This document shows, in pieces, positions 51,156 to 59,307 of a stretch of DNA of 64,000 nt. Below the pieces are notes generated by a model. It did no database searches. It had not been told where the DNA came from and saw only the letters and a list, made by a program, of their open reading frames with translations. The stretch covers positions 79,244-143,243 of the forward strand of contig JBAWZV010000004.1 of assembly GCA_037142875.1 (NCBI GenBank). Direction: 5' to 3'. Source of the DNA: PALSA-600 sp037142875. GTDB lineage: Bacteria > Actinomycetota > Thermoleophilia > Gaiellales > Gaiellaceae. Both the position numbers and the translations under genes were made by a program. Positions within the stretch are counted from its first letter, which is position 1. Every line of letters starts with the position of its first letter.

Positions 51156-52045
51156 TCCACCGGTTGAGCCACGCGGGGCTCGCGGCACACCCGCTCCAGG
51201 ATGATCGCGGCTGCGATTGCGGTACCGCCGATCACCTCCCAGCGGGTCAGCTTCTCGGACAGCAGCACGAGCGCGAAGAAGACTCCGACGAACGGCTGCA
51301 GGTTGGCAAAGAGCGTCGCCCGCGACGGCCCGACCTGCCGGATCGCGGTGAACCAGAGGATGTTGGTGAGGAAGAGCGGGCCGATCACGGCGTAGGCAAA
51401 CGCGATCCACATCAGCGGCCCGAAGCTCCCGATGCCCTGGTCGAGGAGCTGCGGGATGCTCACGATCGCGAGCGGCACCCAGCCGCAGGCGAGGACGACC
51501 GAGCTGATCCGAAACGGTGAGTAGCGGCGCATGAGCGGCGCGATCGTGACCGAGTAGCCCGCCCACGTCGCGGCGGTGCAGACCGCGAGGGCGTCGCCGA
51601 ACAGGTCGTGCGAGACCCCGCCGCCTGCGACGAAGCCGACACCCACAAACGACACTCCGGCCGCCATCCAGAACATGCGTCCGGGCCGCTCGAGACCGAC
51701 GAGCGACGCACCGATCCCGGCAAAGATCGGGGTCGTCCCGAAGATCAGCGAGACCGTCGACGCGGTGGTGCGATGGACCGCGGAGACGAAGCAGAGCTGG
51801 TTGACGAAGATCAGCATCGCGGCGATCGCGACGAGCTTCCCGTCGGAGAGGCGGATCCGGAACGAGTGCTCGCGCTGCCAGGTGAAGCCGGCGAAGAGCA
51901 CCGTGGCGGCGAAGTACCGCGTCGTCGCATAGGCCAGGGGCTTGAGGTCGTGCGTGAGGAGGTACCGGGAGACCGTCGTGTTGAGCGACCAGAGCACGAC
52001 CGTGCCGAGCAGCATCAGATCGACCGGAGCGACTCGGTGTCTCAC
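51152..52045 (-). CDS. EamA/DMT-family membrane transporter
   Basis: 297 residues, ten membrane segments in two EamA repeats (LLGTVVLWSLNTTVSRYLL and LAVCTAATWAGYSVTIAPL; late FANLQPFVGVFFALVLLSE). Substrate unknown. GTG start six bases after TAGTGT. Distinct from the DMT protein at 2.5 kb. Confidence 0.9.
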   Translation of the reverse strand: MRHRVAPVDLMLLGTVVLWSLNTTVSRYLLTHDLKPLAYATTRYFAATVLFAGFTWQREHSFRIRLSDGKLVAIAAMLIFVNQLCFVSAVHRTTASTVSLIFGTTPIFAGIGASLVGLERPGRMFWMAAGVSFVGVGFVAGGGVSHDLFGDALAVCTAATWAGYSVTIAPLMRRYSPFRISSVVLACGWVPLAIVSIPQLLDQGIGSFGPLMWIAFAYAVIGPLFLTNILWFTAIRQVGPSRATLFANLQPFVGVFFALVLLSEKLTRWEVIGGTAIAAAIILERVCREPRVAQPVE

Positions 52046-52051
52046 GCTCCG

Positions 52052-52057
52052 ACACTA
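52052..52057 (-). promoter_or_regulatory. -10 box, DMT gene
   Basis: TAGTGT on the minus strand, six bases before the GTG at 52045. Confidence 0.5.
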
Positions 52058-52080
52058 TCCACCGCCACCCGGCCTGTCGT

Positions 52081-52086
52081 TAGGCT
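52081..52086 (+). promoter_or_regulatory. -10 box, 92-aa protein and fabL-like gene
   Basis: TAGGCT, six bases before the ATG at 52093. Confidence 0.5.
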
Positions 52087-52092
52087 TGCAGG

Positions 52093-52371
52093 ATGCACGC
52101 CGAACCGACACGCGCGGACATCGACGCACTCGTCGGCCCGGCGACGCCCCACTTCGCCTACCAGCTGCGGGCTCGGATCGCAGAGCTCGTCGCCGGGCTC
52201 CCGGCCGAGAGCGAGATTCGCCGTTACGCGGAGGAGAGGATGGAGCTGCTCGACCGGCTCGGCCACGCATCCTCCAAGGCGGATGAGGGTGGCCGTGAGG
52301 CTGCCTCGCGTCCCGGCTGGGATCGGATTCCGAGCGCCGCCTCCGCCGACCGGCCGCTGCCGCAGCGATGA
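52093..52371 (+). CDS. Hypothetical protein (92 aa)
   Basis: Soluble, helical. Residues about 8-56 (IDALVGPATPHFAYQLRARI, then a run to ERMELLDRLG) look like a folded helical pair; the last 35 residues are probably disordered. Its stop overlaps the following reductase start (ATGA) and a clear -10 box precedes it, so it is a real first gene of that operon. Family not recognised. Confidence 0.7.
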   Translation: MHAEPTRADIDALVGPATPHFAYQLRARIAELVAGLPAESEIRRYAEERMELLDRLGHASSKADEGGREAASRPGWDRIPSAASADRPLPQR

Positions 52372-53087
52372 ACGTCTTCGTCACGGGTGGGTCACGCGGC
52401 ATCGGCCGCGCGATCGCGCTGCGCTTTGCCCGCGACGGCGCCAGGCGCGTCGCGATCGGCTACCTCCGGAACGACGCAGCTGCTGAGGCCACCGCCGAGG
52501 AGCTGCGAGCCGCCGGTGCCGAACCGGTGCTCGTGCGCGGCAATGTCACCTCCGACCGCGTGACCGAGCAGGTCGCTGCGCTCGGCCCGCTCGACGTCCT
52601 CGTCCATAACGCGGCGACCGGCGTCGCCCGTCCCGCGCTCGAGACCGAGGACAAGCACTGGGACTGGACGATGAACGCAAATGCGCGAGCGCTCCTCTCC
52701 CTCACGCGCGCAGCCGTTCCGCAGATGCCCGCCGGATCGTCGATCATCGGCATCTCATCGCTCGGGTCGGGACGCGTGCTCGAGAACTACTCGCTGATCG
52801 GCACGTCGAAGGCAGCCCTCGAGGCGCTCGTCCGCTACCTCGCCGTCGAGCTGGCGCCACGGGGAATCCGCGTGAACGCCGTGTCGGCGGGTGTCGTCGA
52901 GACAGGCGCGCTGGAGCACTTTCCGAACCGGGACGAGATGCTTGCGTTCGGCAAGGCAAACCCCGCGGGACGCCTCGTCGACCCCGACGATGTCGCCGGG
53001 GCGGTCGCGTTTCTCTACTCACCAGACGCCGCGATGATCCGCGGCCAGGTGATCGTGATCGACGGCGGATTTTCCCTCACCATCTAG
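52368..53087 (+). CDS. fabL: Enoyl-ACP reductase-like SDR, FabL type
   Basis: 239 residues. Glycine motif TGGSRGIGRA; the pair Y141 and K148 in YSLIGTSK has the Y-x6-K spacing of enoyl-ACP reductases rather than Y-x3-K of other SDRs. From memory of Bacillus FabL, the blocks HWDWTMNANARALL, RYLAVELAPRGIRVNAVS, LEHFPNRDEML and MIRGQVIVIDGG correspond closely. It probably reduces enoyl-ACP with NADPH, in parallel with the FabI at 12 kb. A general 3-oxoacyl reductase remains possible. Confidence 0.75.
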   Translation: MNVFVTGGSRGIGRAIALRFARDGARRVAIGYLRNDAAAEATAEELRAAGAEPVLVRGNVTSDRVTEQVAALGPLDVLVHNAATGVARPALETEDKHWDWTMNANARALLSLTRAAVPQMPAGSSIIGISSLGSGRVLENYSLIGTSKAALEALVRYLAVELAPRGIRVNAVSAGVVETGALEHFPNRDEMLAFGKANPAGRLVDPDDVAGAVAFLYSPDAAMIRGQVIVIDGGFSLTI

Positions 53088-53111
53088 CGGCAGCCGCGGC
53101 ATACTGGACGC

Positions 53112-53456
53112 GTGATCTGGCGAGGCGTCTCCACGGTTCTGGCGCTGTGCGCGCTCGCGGTGCCCGCGGCCGGCACGGCGACCGCGTCGTCCGACCATGG
53201 CATCGACAGGCCGCCGCGAGCGCTGACCGCGAGCGACAAGGCGATCTGGATGAGCGAGTGGGTCGCCTGCCGACGGCGGACGTTGCGCCACCTCGCCTAC
53301 GAGCTTCACATGAAGGTCCCGGCGTCTCGCACCCCTCAGGAGACTGCGAAGGCGCTCGCGACCCGGGCGATGCTGTTTCTCTACGACCTCGAGAACGAGA
53401 CCGACGCGGGGATCGACGGCTGCCGCAACGGTCTGCTCTGGGGCTTCTACCACTAG
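53112..53456 (+). CDS. Small secreted protein of unknown function
   Basis: 114 residues. Signal peptide (STVLALCALAVPAAG, cleavage near ATA), then a helical domain with two cysteines (VACRRR and DGCRNG) that may pair. GTG start. No family recognised. Ends four bases before the converging proline dehydrogenase. Confidence 0.72.
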   Translation: MIWRGVSTVLALCALAVPAAGTATASSDHGIDRPPRALTASDKAIWMSEWVACRRRTLRHLAYELHMKVPASRTPQETAKALATRAMLFLYDLENETDAGIDGCRNGLLWGFYH

Positions 53457-53460
53457 CCGC

Positions 53461-54375
53461 CTAGGGCGCCGGGCTTCTCCACCGACGAAGCCGCCCGAGC
53501 GTTCCGAGGGCGATGTACCCGGCGATCGCCGGGTTCTCCTGGAGGCGCCGTATCGAGTACTCGTACCACCTCACCCCGAACGGCAGGTAGACCCGAACGC
53601 GGTGACCCGCACGAACGAGCTCGTCGCCGCGGCGCTCCCGCACGCCGAGCAGCATCTGAAACTCGTACGCCTCGCGTTCGAGGCCGCGCTCGCGGATCTG
53701 GTCGAGCGCGTCGATGATCAGCTCCTCGTCGTGGGTTGCAATCCCGACGTAGGAGCCCTGGTCGAGGAGCGCCGAGAGGGTCTCGCGGTAGCTCGCCCTG
53801 ATCTCGTTTTCAGCCTGGAACGCGATCTCGGACGGCTCGACGTAGATCCCCTTGCAGAGCCGGACGTTCGCAAGCCCGTCGATGTCGGTGAGCGTGCGAC
53901 GCAGCCGCGCCTGCAGGACGACCCCGACGTTCTCGTGTCCGCCGGCGCGAAGCCCGCGGTAGAGGCCGAGGGTGGCGCCGGTCGTCGATGAGTCCTCCAT
54001 GTCGATCCGCACGAAGTTGCCGCGAACGCGCGCGTCCTCGGCAACGTCAGTGAGGTTCTCGCGGCAGTGCTCCGCATCGACGTGAAGGCCGAGCCCGGTG
54101 AGCTTGATCGAGACGTTCGCGTCGAGCTTCTCACTCTCGATCCGGGCCAGCACCTGGTGGTAGGAGCGCGCGATCTCCTGCGACTCCGCGATCGACGTCA
54201 CCGCCTCGCCGAGGACGTCGATCGTTGCGAGCTTCCCGGCGACGTTGAGGCGCGAGACAACCCGGACAGCGTCCTCGAGCGACGGGCCGGCGATGTACGG
54301 AGCCGACAGACGGCGCACGATCGGCTTCGGCACCGCCGGCAAGGCTTTCACGATCGCGCGGTCAAAGAGCGCCAC
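53461..54375 (-). CDS. Proline dehydrogenase
   Basis: 304 residues, the stand-alone PRODH/PutA barrel. Oxidises proline to pyrroline-5-carboxylate using FAD. Conserved blocks: VSIKLTGLGLH, VRIDMEDSSTT, LQARLRRT, RLCKGIYVEP and the C-terminal YLPFGVRWYEYSIRRLQENP with the substrate-binding arginines. No P5C dehydrogenase gene is adjacent. GTG start nine bases after TAGAAT. Confidence 0.95.
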   Translation of the reverse strand: MALFDRAIVKALPAVPKPIVRRLSAPYIAGPSLEDAVRVVSRLNVAGKLATIDVLGEAVTSIAESQEIARSYHQVLARIESEKLDANVSIKLTGLGLHVDAEHCRENLTDVAEDARVRGNFVRIDMEDSSTTGATLGLYRGLRAGGHENVGVVLQARLRRTLTDIDGLANVRLCKGIYVEPSEIAFQAENEIRASYRETLSALLDQGSYVGIATHDEELIIDALDQIRERGLEREAYEFQMLLGVRERRGDELVRAGHRVRVYLPFGVRWYEYSIRRLQENPAIAGYIALGTLGRLRRWRSPAP

Positions 54376-54384
54376 GAGGGCGCA

Positions 54385-54390
54385 ATTCTA
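54385..54390 (-). promoter_or_regulatory. -10 box, proline dehydrogenase gene
   Basis: TAGAAT on the minus strand, nine bases before the GTG at 54375. Confidence 0.45.
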
Positions 54391-54452
54391 GAGGGGTGGC
54401 CAGATGCGCGACTCCCCTGGTGGGATGCTCGCGCTGCGCCGCCGACCGGGCG

Positions 54453-54743
54453 CTAGTCGCGCATGAATCCCTGGCGGGCTGCGCTGACAAGCGCGACCGC
54501 CTCGGGAAACAGCACGCGCATGGCGTCGCGGAGTGCGACTGCCTGCTCGCCGGTGGTACCCGTCGCCGCGACCTGGGCAAGCGCGGCAGCAGTGAGCTCG
54601 ACGGCGGTGTTGAGCGTCAGCGTCGCGTACTGCTCACGCTGCGACTCCTGCACGGTCTCCGCCTGCTGCTCTGCGAACTCGCGCAGGCTGCGGAGCAGAT
54701 CCTCGGGATCGCCGCCGAACGGAAAACCGAAGCCACCTTCCAT
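54453..54743 (-). CDS. Hypothetical protein (96 aa)
   Basis: Predicted all-helical: a Gly-rich start (MEGGFGFPFGGDPED), a charged helix LREFAEQQAETVQESQREQY and an alanine-rich pair of helices. No membrane segment. Preceded by TAGGCT at seven bases and followed by no operon partner on the same strand for about 80 bases. Family not recognised; neighbours the 178-aa unknown gene by 10 bases, so they may work together. Confidence 0.65.
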   Translation of the reverse strand: MEGGFGFPFGGDPEDLLRSLREFAEQQAETVQESQREQYATLTLNTAVELTAAALAQVAATGTTGEQAVALRDAMRVLFPEAVALVSAARQGFMRD

Positions 54744-54750
54744 CGATCCC

Positions 54751-54756
54751 AGCCTA
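54751..54756 (-). promoter_or_regulatory. -10 box, 96-aa protein gene
   Basis: TAGGCT on the minus strand, seven bases before the ATG at 54743. Confidence 0.5.
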
Positions 54757-55290
54757 GCGAAGCGGGGTCAGATACCCGCTGAGCACGTCGGCGACGAACG
54801 CCTCGACCGTGCCGGCGGCCGCCGCCAGCGCGTTTCCAAACGGCGACTCATGCCCGCCGAGCGCCGCCTCGAGCTGACGGGTTGCCGTCCCGACGACGTC
54901 GAGGAACTGCGGCGAGGCGACGCGCGGGGGCGCTCCGATCGTTCGCTCGAGCGCAAGCGCCGCTGCCTCGGCCTCCTCGATTCCGTCGGGCTGCTCGGTC
55001 ATGCGCAGCTCGGCGAGCTGCACCCGCAGATCCTCGAGGGCACCTCCCCCCGCGAGCTCAACCGCGAGCTCGCAGAGAACGACGATCGACGCAACCTCGC
55101 GCACAGCCTCACGGGTCTCGGCGACCACGCCTGCGTCATCGACGACGAGCCACCGCCGCGCCTCGTCTTCTCCGAAGGAGACGAGGTATGCGCGGCGGCC
55201 GTCGGACGGCTCGGCCGGGAGCACCCCGCTGACAACGCCAAGTGTCCCGAGCGTCGCGGCGATCCTGGTGAGGTCGTCGGCGAGTTCCAC
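54754..55290 (-). CDS. Hypothetical protein (178 aa)
   Basis: From GTG 55290, six bases after TAAGCT. Residues about 1-60 look like an alpha/beta domain (YLVSFGEDEARRWLVVDDAG), the rest is helical and acidic. No signal peptide or membrane span. The mix of a small alpha/beta head and helices is reminiscent of secretion chaperones, but I cannot assign a family. Same strand and spacing as the 96-aa gene. Confidence 0.65.
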   Translation of the reverse strand: MELADDLTRIAATLGTLGVVSGVLPAEPSDGRRAYLVSFGEDEARRWLVVDDAGVVAETREAVREVASIVVLCELAVELAGGGALEDLRVQLAELRMTEQPDGIEEAEAAALALERTIGAPPRVASPQFLDVVGTATRQLEAALGGHESPFGNALAAAAGTVEAFVADVLSGYLTPLR

Positions 55291-55296
55291 CAAAGC

Positions 55297-55302
55297 AGCT
55301 TA
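55297..55302 (-). promoter_or_regulatory. -10 box, 178-aa protein gene
   Basis: TAAGCT on the minus strand, six bases before the GTG at 55290. Confidence 0.5.
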
Positions 55303-55348
55303 GGCACCAGTCGACGAGCGACGACTTGGGTTCCCGCTCCCGCGCCTC

Positions 55349-55354
55349 TACAGT
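55349..55354 (+). promoter_or_regulatory. -10 box before the truncated gene at 55363
   Basis: TACAGT, eight bases before an in-frame TTG at 55363. Confidence 0.35.
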
Positions 55355-55362
55355 TCGGACGG

Positions 55363-55674
55363 TTGGCCTCCGCGGAACCCCAGACCGGCGAGGATCCGTA
55401 TGCGATGCGGGCAGGCGCGAGCGCCGAGCACGTGCACCCGGCCTGGTACGCGCTGCGTACCGGCGGCTGGCGGGACGACATCACGGTGACGCACCTGCCG
55501 TCCACCGGCTGGAACCTCGCGTATCTCGCCCTCGACGCCCGTTCGCCATGCCCGGCGTACCGTCGGACCCACGGCCGGGGTCGAGCCGACGGAGTCCGCT
55601 CTCCGCGTCTTGCCCTGGGCAAACGTCCTGCTCGGCGCACCAGTCGTCGTCACCCGCCTAACCTAGAGCCATGA
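55363..55674 (+). pseudogene. Truncated membrane-protein gene
   Basis: The frame from TTG 55363 contains EHVHPAWYALRTGGWRDDIT and HLPSTGWNLAYLALDAR, which resembles the start of a multi-span actinobacterial membrane protein family beginning HPPWYAL.PGGWRD. After about 55530 the expected membrane segments are absent and the frame becomes arginine-rich to a TGA at 55672-55674. It still has a -10 box and an ATGA overlap with the next gene, so it may be transcribed. Confidence 0.5.
55659..55664 (+). promoter_or_regulatory. -10 box, coiled-coil protein gene
   Basis: TAACCT, six bases before the ATG at 55671. Confidence 0.5.
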
Positions 55675-56681
55675 CTGCCGCCGTGATCGTCGCCCTCTCG
55701 TCCGCCGTCGCCGCGACCGCCGCGGCACTTGCAAGCTTTTCGGCTCTCCGTCGGGCACGTTCGGGTTCCGAGGTGCTCGCCAGGGAGATCGATCGAGGCA
55801 AGCGCGCCTTTGACGAGGTCGTCGGCCGCGAGTCTGCCGAGCGTGCAGACGCCCTCGCCCAGACGCTCGCCCTGGCCCGTTCGGAGTCGCTCGCAGCGTT
55901 CGCGAGCGATGAGCGGCGGCTGATCGACGAGCGCCGACGAGACGTGGCCGAGCGCGAGCGAGACGCCGCGGCAAAGCTCAGCGACGCCCTGACCGAGGCG
56001 CAGCGCACCGTCGAACGCCGACTGGCGGACTGGAACTCCGACCTCGAGAAGCTCCAGGACGGCCTCGCGGCCGAGCTCGAAAGGATTGGTGTACGCCAGC
56101 AGCAGCTGATGACAGACGTCGAGCGCGGGATCGGCGACGAGGCCGGCCAGCTACAGACGGCGCTCGACGAGCATCGGGGCTTGATCGCGAAGCTCCGCAC
56201 CGACTTCGATGCCTCCGCCGAGGCGGTAGCGAAGGCTGCCACCGCGGAGCTCGACGAGCAGGCCGCCGACCGCCGTCGCGCGCTCCACGAGCTCTCGGAA
56301 CGCCTCCGCCGGCGAGAGCGCGAGATCGGGGAGCTGATCGAGCGTGAGCAGGCCGAGGTGACGGCACGGATCAGCGCGCAGGTCGGCGAGATCGAGCGGC
56401 ACCAGCTTGAGCAGCTCCGCCGGGTGGTCACCCTCGAGTCGACGCGGTTTGCCGAGGGGGCCGCGCAGCAGTTCGACACGACGATCCGCTCGGCCCGCGA
56501 GGATGCGGCACGGCGTCTCGGTCGTGAGCTCGACCTCGCCGTCGAGCGATTTACACGCGAGACCGAGGGAGTCCTGGCCGAACGTGTCGAGTCAGAGGTT
56601 CGAGCAGCCGAGTCACGCCTGAAGGATCTCGCGCGCCGCGTCGAGGAGCTCGCAGCGCGCGCCCTGGGGACAGGCAGCTAG
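55671..56681 (+). CDS. Membrane-anchored coiled-coil protein
   Basis: 336 residues. One N-terminal membrane helix (TAAVIVALSSAVAATAAALASF) followed by about 300 residues of almost unbroken charged heptad sequence (for example DERRRDVAERERDAAAKL and HELSERLRRREREIGELI). Such proteins may be scaffolds at the membrane. RmuC-like proteins share the start (TM plus coiled coil), but the RmuC nuclease domain is absent. Function unknown. Upstream of the exonuclease VII genes. Confidence 0.75.
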   Translation: MTAAVIVALSSAVAATAAALASFSALRRARSGSEVLAREIDRGKRAFDEVVGRESAERADALAQTLALARSESLAAFASDERRLIDERRRDVAERERDAAAKLSDALTEAQRTVERRLADWNSDLEKLQDGLAAELERIGVRQQQLMTDVERGIGDEAGQLQTALDEHRGLIAKLRTDFDASAEAVAKAATAELDEQAADRRRALHELSERLRRREREIGELIEREQAEVTARISAQVGEIERHQLEQLRRVVTLESTRFAEGAAQQFDTTIRSAREDAARRLGRELDLAVERFTRETEGVLAERVESEVRAAESRLKDLARRVEELAARALGTGS

Positions 56682-56750
56682 AGTCCCGGACCTCCGGCGA
56701 AATCAGGCGGAGGCAGGGTTCGACGACACGGAAGCGAAGAGGCGCGACAG

Positions 56751-56945
56751 ATGGCACAGATCACCGAAACCCCACAGTCCGAACGCGAGAAGGTCGAGTC
56801 GTGGCGTCTTCACGTGCTCGTCGAGGCGGGCTACCCTCTGCCGCTCGCCGAGAAGCTCGCCCACTCCGAAGCCGATCTGCATCGCGCCGAAGAGCTCCTT
56901 CGCTCGGGCTGCACGCCCGAAACCGCCGCCGAGATCCTTCTCTAG
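56751..56945 (+). CDS. Conserved small protein (64 aa)
   Basis: Soluble and helical: a disordered start, then WRLHVLVEAGYPLPLAEKLA, SEADLHRAEELLRSGCTPETAAEILL, which looks like a UBA-like three-helix bundle. Proteins of this size and pattern are common hypothetical proteins in actinobacteria. Located 49 bases before xseA. Confidence 0.7.
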   Translation: MAQITETPQSEREKVESWRLHVLVEAGYPLPLAEKLAHSEADLHRAEELLRSGCTPETAAEILL

Positions 56946-56982
56946 CGGCGCGGGCACGGTCAGGCACGGCGTTTCGCCGAGC

Positions 56983-56988
56983 TAGCCT
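56983..56988 (+). promoter_or_regulatory. -10 box, xseAB
   Basis: TAGCCT, six bases before the xseA ATG at 56995. Confidence 0.5.
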
Positions 56989-56994
56989 GCTGCC

Positions 56995-58128
56995 ATGAAA
57001 GTCGAGTCGACCGAGGTCGACGGGAAGAAGGTCTTCTCCGTCCGCGCCTTCAACGAGGGCATCGGGGCGTGGCTCGGCAAGCTGCCGACCGTCTGGGTTG
57101 AGGGCGAGGTGACCGAGCTCCGCCGCCAGGAGCGGTGGGCGTCCGTGTTTCTGACCCTCAAGGACCCGGAGAGCGGCGCGTGCGTGGCGGTTCAGATGCC
57201 CCGTCGCCAGTTCGACGCTCTCGAGCTCGCCCTGGAGGACGGCGAGAGGGTGCACGTCTACGGTCGTCCGGAGCTCTACGCCCAGCGCGGCAGCTTCTCG
57301 TTGCGCGCCCTCACGATCGAGCGGTTCGGGCTCGGCGCGCACCTGGCTGCGCTCGAGCGGCTGAAGCGCGAGCTGGCCGCCGAGGGGCTCTTCCTCGCGG
57401 AGCGCAAGCGGCCCCTGCCGCGCATCCCGCAGCTGATCGGCCTGATCACGGGCAACGACGCGGCCGCCAAACGCGACGTCTTGACAGCGATCACCACACG
57501 CTTTCCGCCGGCCCACGTGATCGTCGCCGAGACCTACGTCCAGGGGCCGCGTGCTGCTCCCGCGATCGTCGCCGCGATCACCGACCTGTGCGAGCGCGGC
57601 GTCGACGTGCTCGTGATCGCACGCGGTGGTGGCTCGTTCGAGGACCTCTTGCCGTTCTCCGACGAGCGGCTCGTCCGAGCGGTCGCGGCCTGCCCTGTTC
57701 CGGTCGTCTCCGCCGTCGGCCACGAGCAGGACACGCCGCTCTGTGATCTCGCAGCCGACGTCCGCGCCTCGACACCGTCGGTCGCGGGCCGGCTCGTCGT
57801 TCCCGATCTGGCCGAGCTGCGGGCGTGGCTCGACCGCGCCCACACGACGCTCGGCCGTAGCGCGCGCCGCCTCTGCGAGCGGCACGCCGACCGTCTCACC
57901 GGAAGCCGCACCCGGCTGCGCACGGCGCCGCTCCTCGCGATCGAACGGCGGCGGGCTCGCGTCGGAACAGCCGAGGCCAGGCTCAAAGCCCTCTCACCCC
58001 GCGCCACGCTCGAGCGGGGGTACGCGATCGTCCGTGACGCCAACGGCTTCGTGCGCGACCCGCCGCCGGCAGGCGCAGCCCTCTCCGTCGAGGTCGCAGG
58101 CGGCACGTTCGGAGCACGCGCGGAATGA
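56995..58128 (+). CDS. xseA: Exodeoxyribonuclease VII large subunit
   Basis: 377 residues, somewhat shorter than E. coli XseA because the coiled-coil tail is short. N-terminal OB-fold (VWVEGEVTELRRQERWASVFLTLKD) and the catalytic domain with LITGNDAAAKRDVL, VLVIARGGGSFEDLLPFSDERLVRA and SAVGHEQDTPLCDLAADVRASTPS. Degrades single-stranded DNA with XseB. xseB overlaps its end by ATGA. Confidence 0.96.
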   Translation: MKVESTEVDGKKVFSVRAFNEGIGAWLGKLPTVWVEGEVTELRRQERWASVFLTLKDPESGACVAVQMPRRQFDALELALEDGERVHVYGRPELYAQRGSFSLRALTIERFGLGAHLAALERLKRELAAEGLFLAERKRPLPRIPQLIGLITGNDAAAKRDVLTAITTRFPPAHVIVAETYVQGPRAAPAIVAAITDLCERGVDVLVIARGGGSFEDLLPFSDERLVRAVAACPVPVVSAVGHEQDTPLCDLAADVRASTPSVAGRLVVPDLAELRAWLDRAHTTLGRSARRLCERHADRLTGSRTRLRTAPLLAIERRRARVGTAEARLKALSPRATLERGYAIVRDANGFVRDPPPAGAALSVEVAGGTFGARAE

Positions 58129-58331
58129 CAGCCGAGCCGACCTTCGAGCAGGCGCAGGCCGAGCTCGAGCAGATTGTCGACCGCCTCGAACGTGGCGACG
58201 TCGGACTCGATGAGCTGACGAAGCTCTGGGAGCGCGGCGAGCAGCTCGTGAAACGCTGCGCCTCGCAGCTCGCGGAGACGCAGGGCAAGATCGAGGAGCT
58301 CGCGAAGCGCCTCGACGTCAGCGACAGCTGA
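58125..58331 (+). CDS. xseB: Exodeoxyribonuclease VII small subunit
   Basis: 68 residues with FEQAQAELEQIVDRLERGD and LTKLWERGEQLVKRCASQL, the XseB helical hairpin that wraps the XseA coiled coil. Coupled to xseA. The 3' end overlaps the converging glycerate kinase gene by 14 bases. Confidence 0.95.
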   Translation: MTAEPTFEQAQAELEQIVDRLERGDVGLDELTKLWERGEQLVKRCASQLAETQGKIEELAKRLDVSDS

Positions 58332-59307
58332 GCGCGATCCGTTCGCCGAGATCGGCGAGATCCTCGGAGGCGCGCAGCTCCCCGCCGCCGAGAACGTGGA
58401 TCTCGGCGTTCAAGCTCCGTGCGCTCTCGCGAACCGCATCCGTCGGCGCCTGACCGGAGAAGAGCGCGCAGTCAACCCCGACGGCAGCGCAGCGACGCAC
58501 GACTGCCCCGGGGACCTTCCCCTCGAAGGTCGTCTCGTCAGCCGCGCCCTCACCGGTGATCGCCACGGTCGCTCCGCGCGCCAGCTCGTCGAAGCCGATC
58601 AGGTCGAGCACGAACTCCGCACCCTCCAGCAGCCGGCCCCCGAGCGACGCCAGCGCAGCGCCGAGCCCGCCCGCCGCACCCGAGCCCGGTAGCGCGGCGA
58701 ACCGCTGCAGGCGCGCGATTCCAGCGAGCCGCCGCTCGAGCTCCTCGACTGCCTCCGGCGTCGCGCCCTTCTGAGGCCCGAACGCCCGGGCGGCGCCACG
58801 AGGGCCAAGCAACGGGCTCCGCACATCGCACAGAACCTCAAGAGGCACAGTCCCTGGCCAACGGTCGAGCAGCGTGAGAAGCCCTGCCCCACCGTCGACG
58901 GTGGCAGAGCCACCGAGGCACACGAGCACCTCGCGCGGCGACCCGTCGAGAACGGCGTGTAGCAGCTCGCCGAGCCCCGCGCTCGACGCCTGCAGAGGGT
59001 CGCGCTCCCGCGGGTTGATCAGCCCGAGCCCGATCGCCTGCGCCGACTCGACGACGACTCGGCCGTCGGCGAGCACCACGTACCCCGCCGAGACCGCCGC
59101 GCCAAGCGGGCCGGTGACGGTGAGCGACTGCCACTCCCCACCGAGTGCCTGGCGCAGAAGCTCGCCCGTTCCCTCTCCGCCATCGGCAACGGGGCACTCC
59201 ACCGCCTGCCAGCCCTCGACGCGACGGACGCCCTCCGCGAGCGCCGCAGCCGCCGGGCCGGGGCCGAGGACGCCCTTGAGGCTAGCCGGGCAGAGAAGCG
59301 CTCGCAT
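58318..59307 (-). CDS. Glycerate kinase
   Basis: 329 residues from ATG 59307. Type I glycerate kinase (GckA/GarK family): SLKGVLGPGPAAAALAEGV at the start, PVADGGEGTGELL, GGSATVDGGAGLL, and the C-terminal ITGEGAADETTFEGKVPGAV. Phosphorylates D-glycerate, probably to 2-phosphoglycerate. Overlaps the upstream UPF0104 gene by 26 bases and xseB at its 3' end. Confidence 0.94.
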   Translation of the reverse strand: MRALLCPASLKGVLGPGPAAAALAEGVRRVEGWQAVECPVADGGEGTGELLRQALGGEWQSLTVTGPLGAAVSAGYVVLADGRVVVESAQAIGLGLINPRERDPLQASSAGLGELLHAVLDGSPREVLVCLGGSATVDGGAGLLTLLDRWPGTVPLEVLCDVRSPLLGPRGAARAFGPQKGATPEAVEELERRLAGIARLQRFAALPGSGAAGGLGAALASLGGRLLEGAEFVLDLIGFDELARGATVAITGEGAADETTFEGKVPGAVVRRCAAVGVDCALFSGQAPTDAVRESARSLNAEIHVLGGGELRASEDLADLGERIALSCR

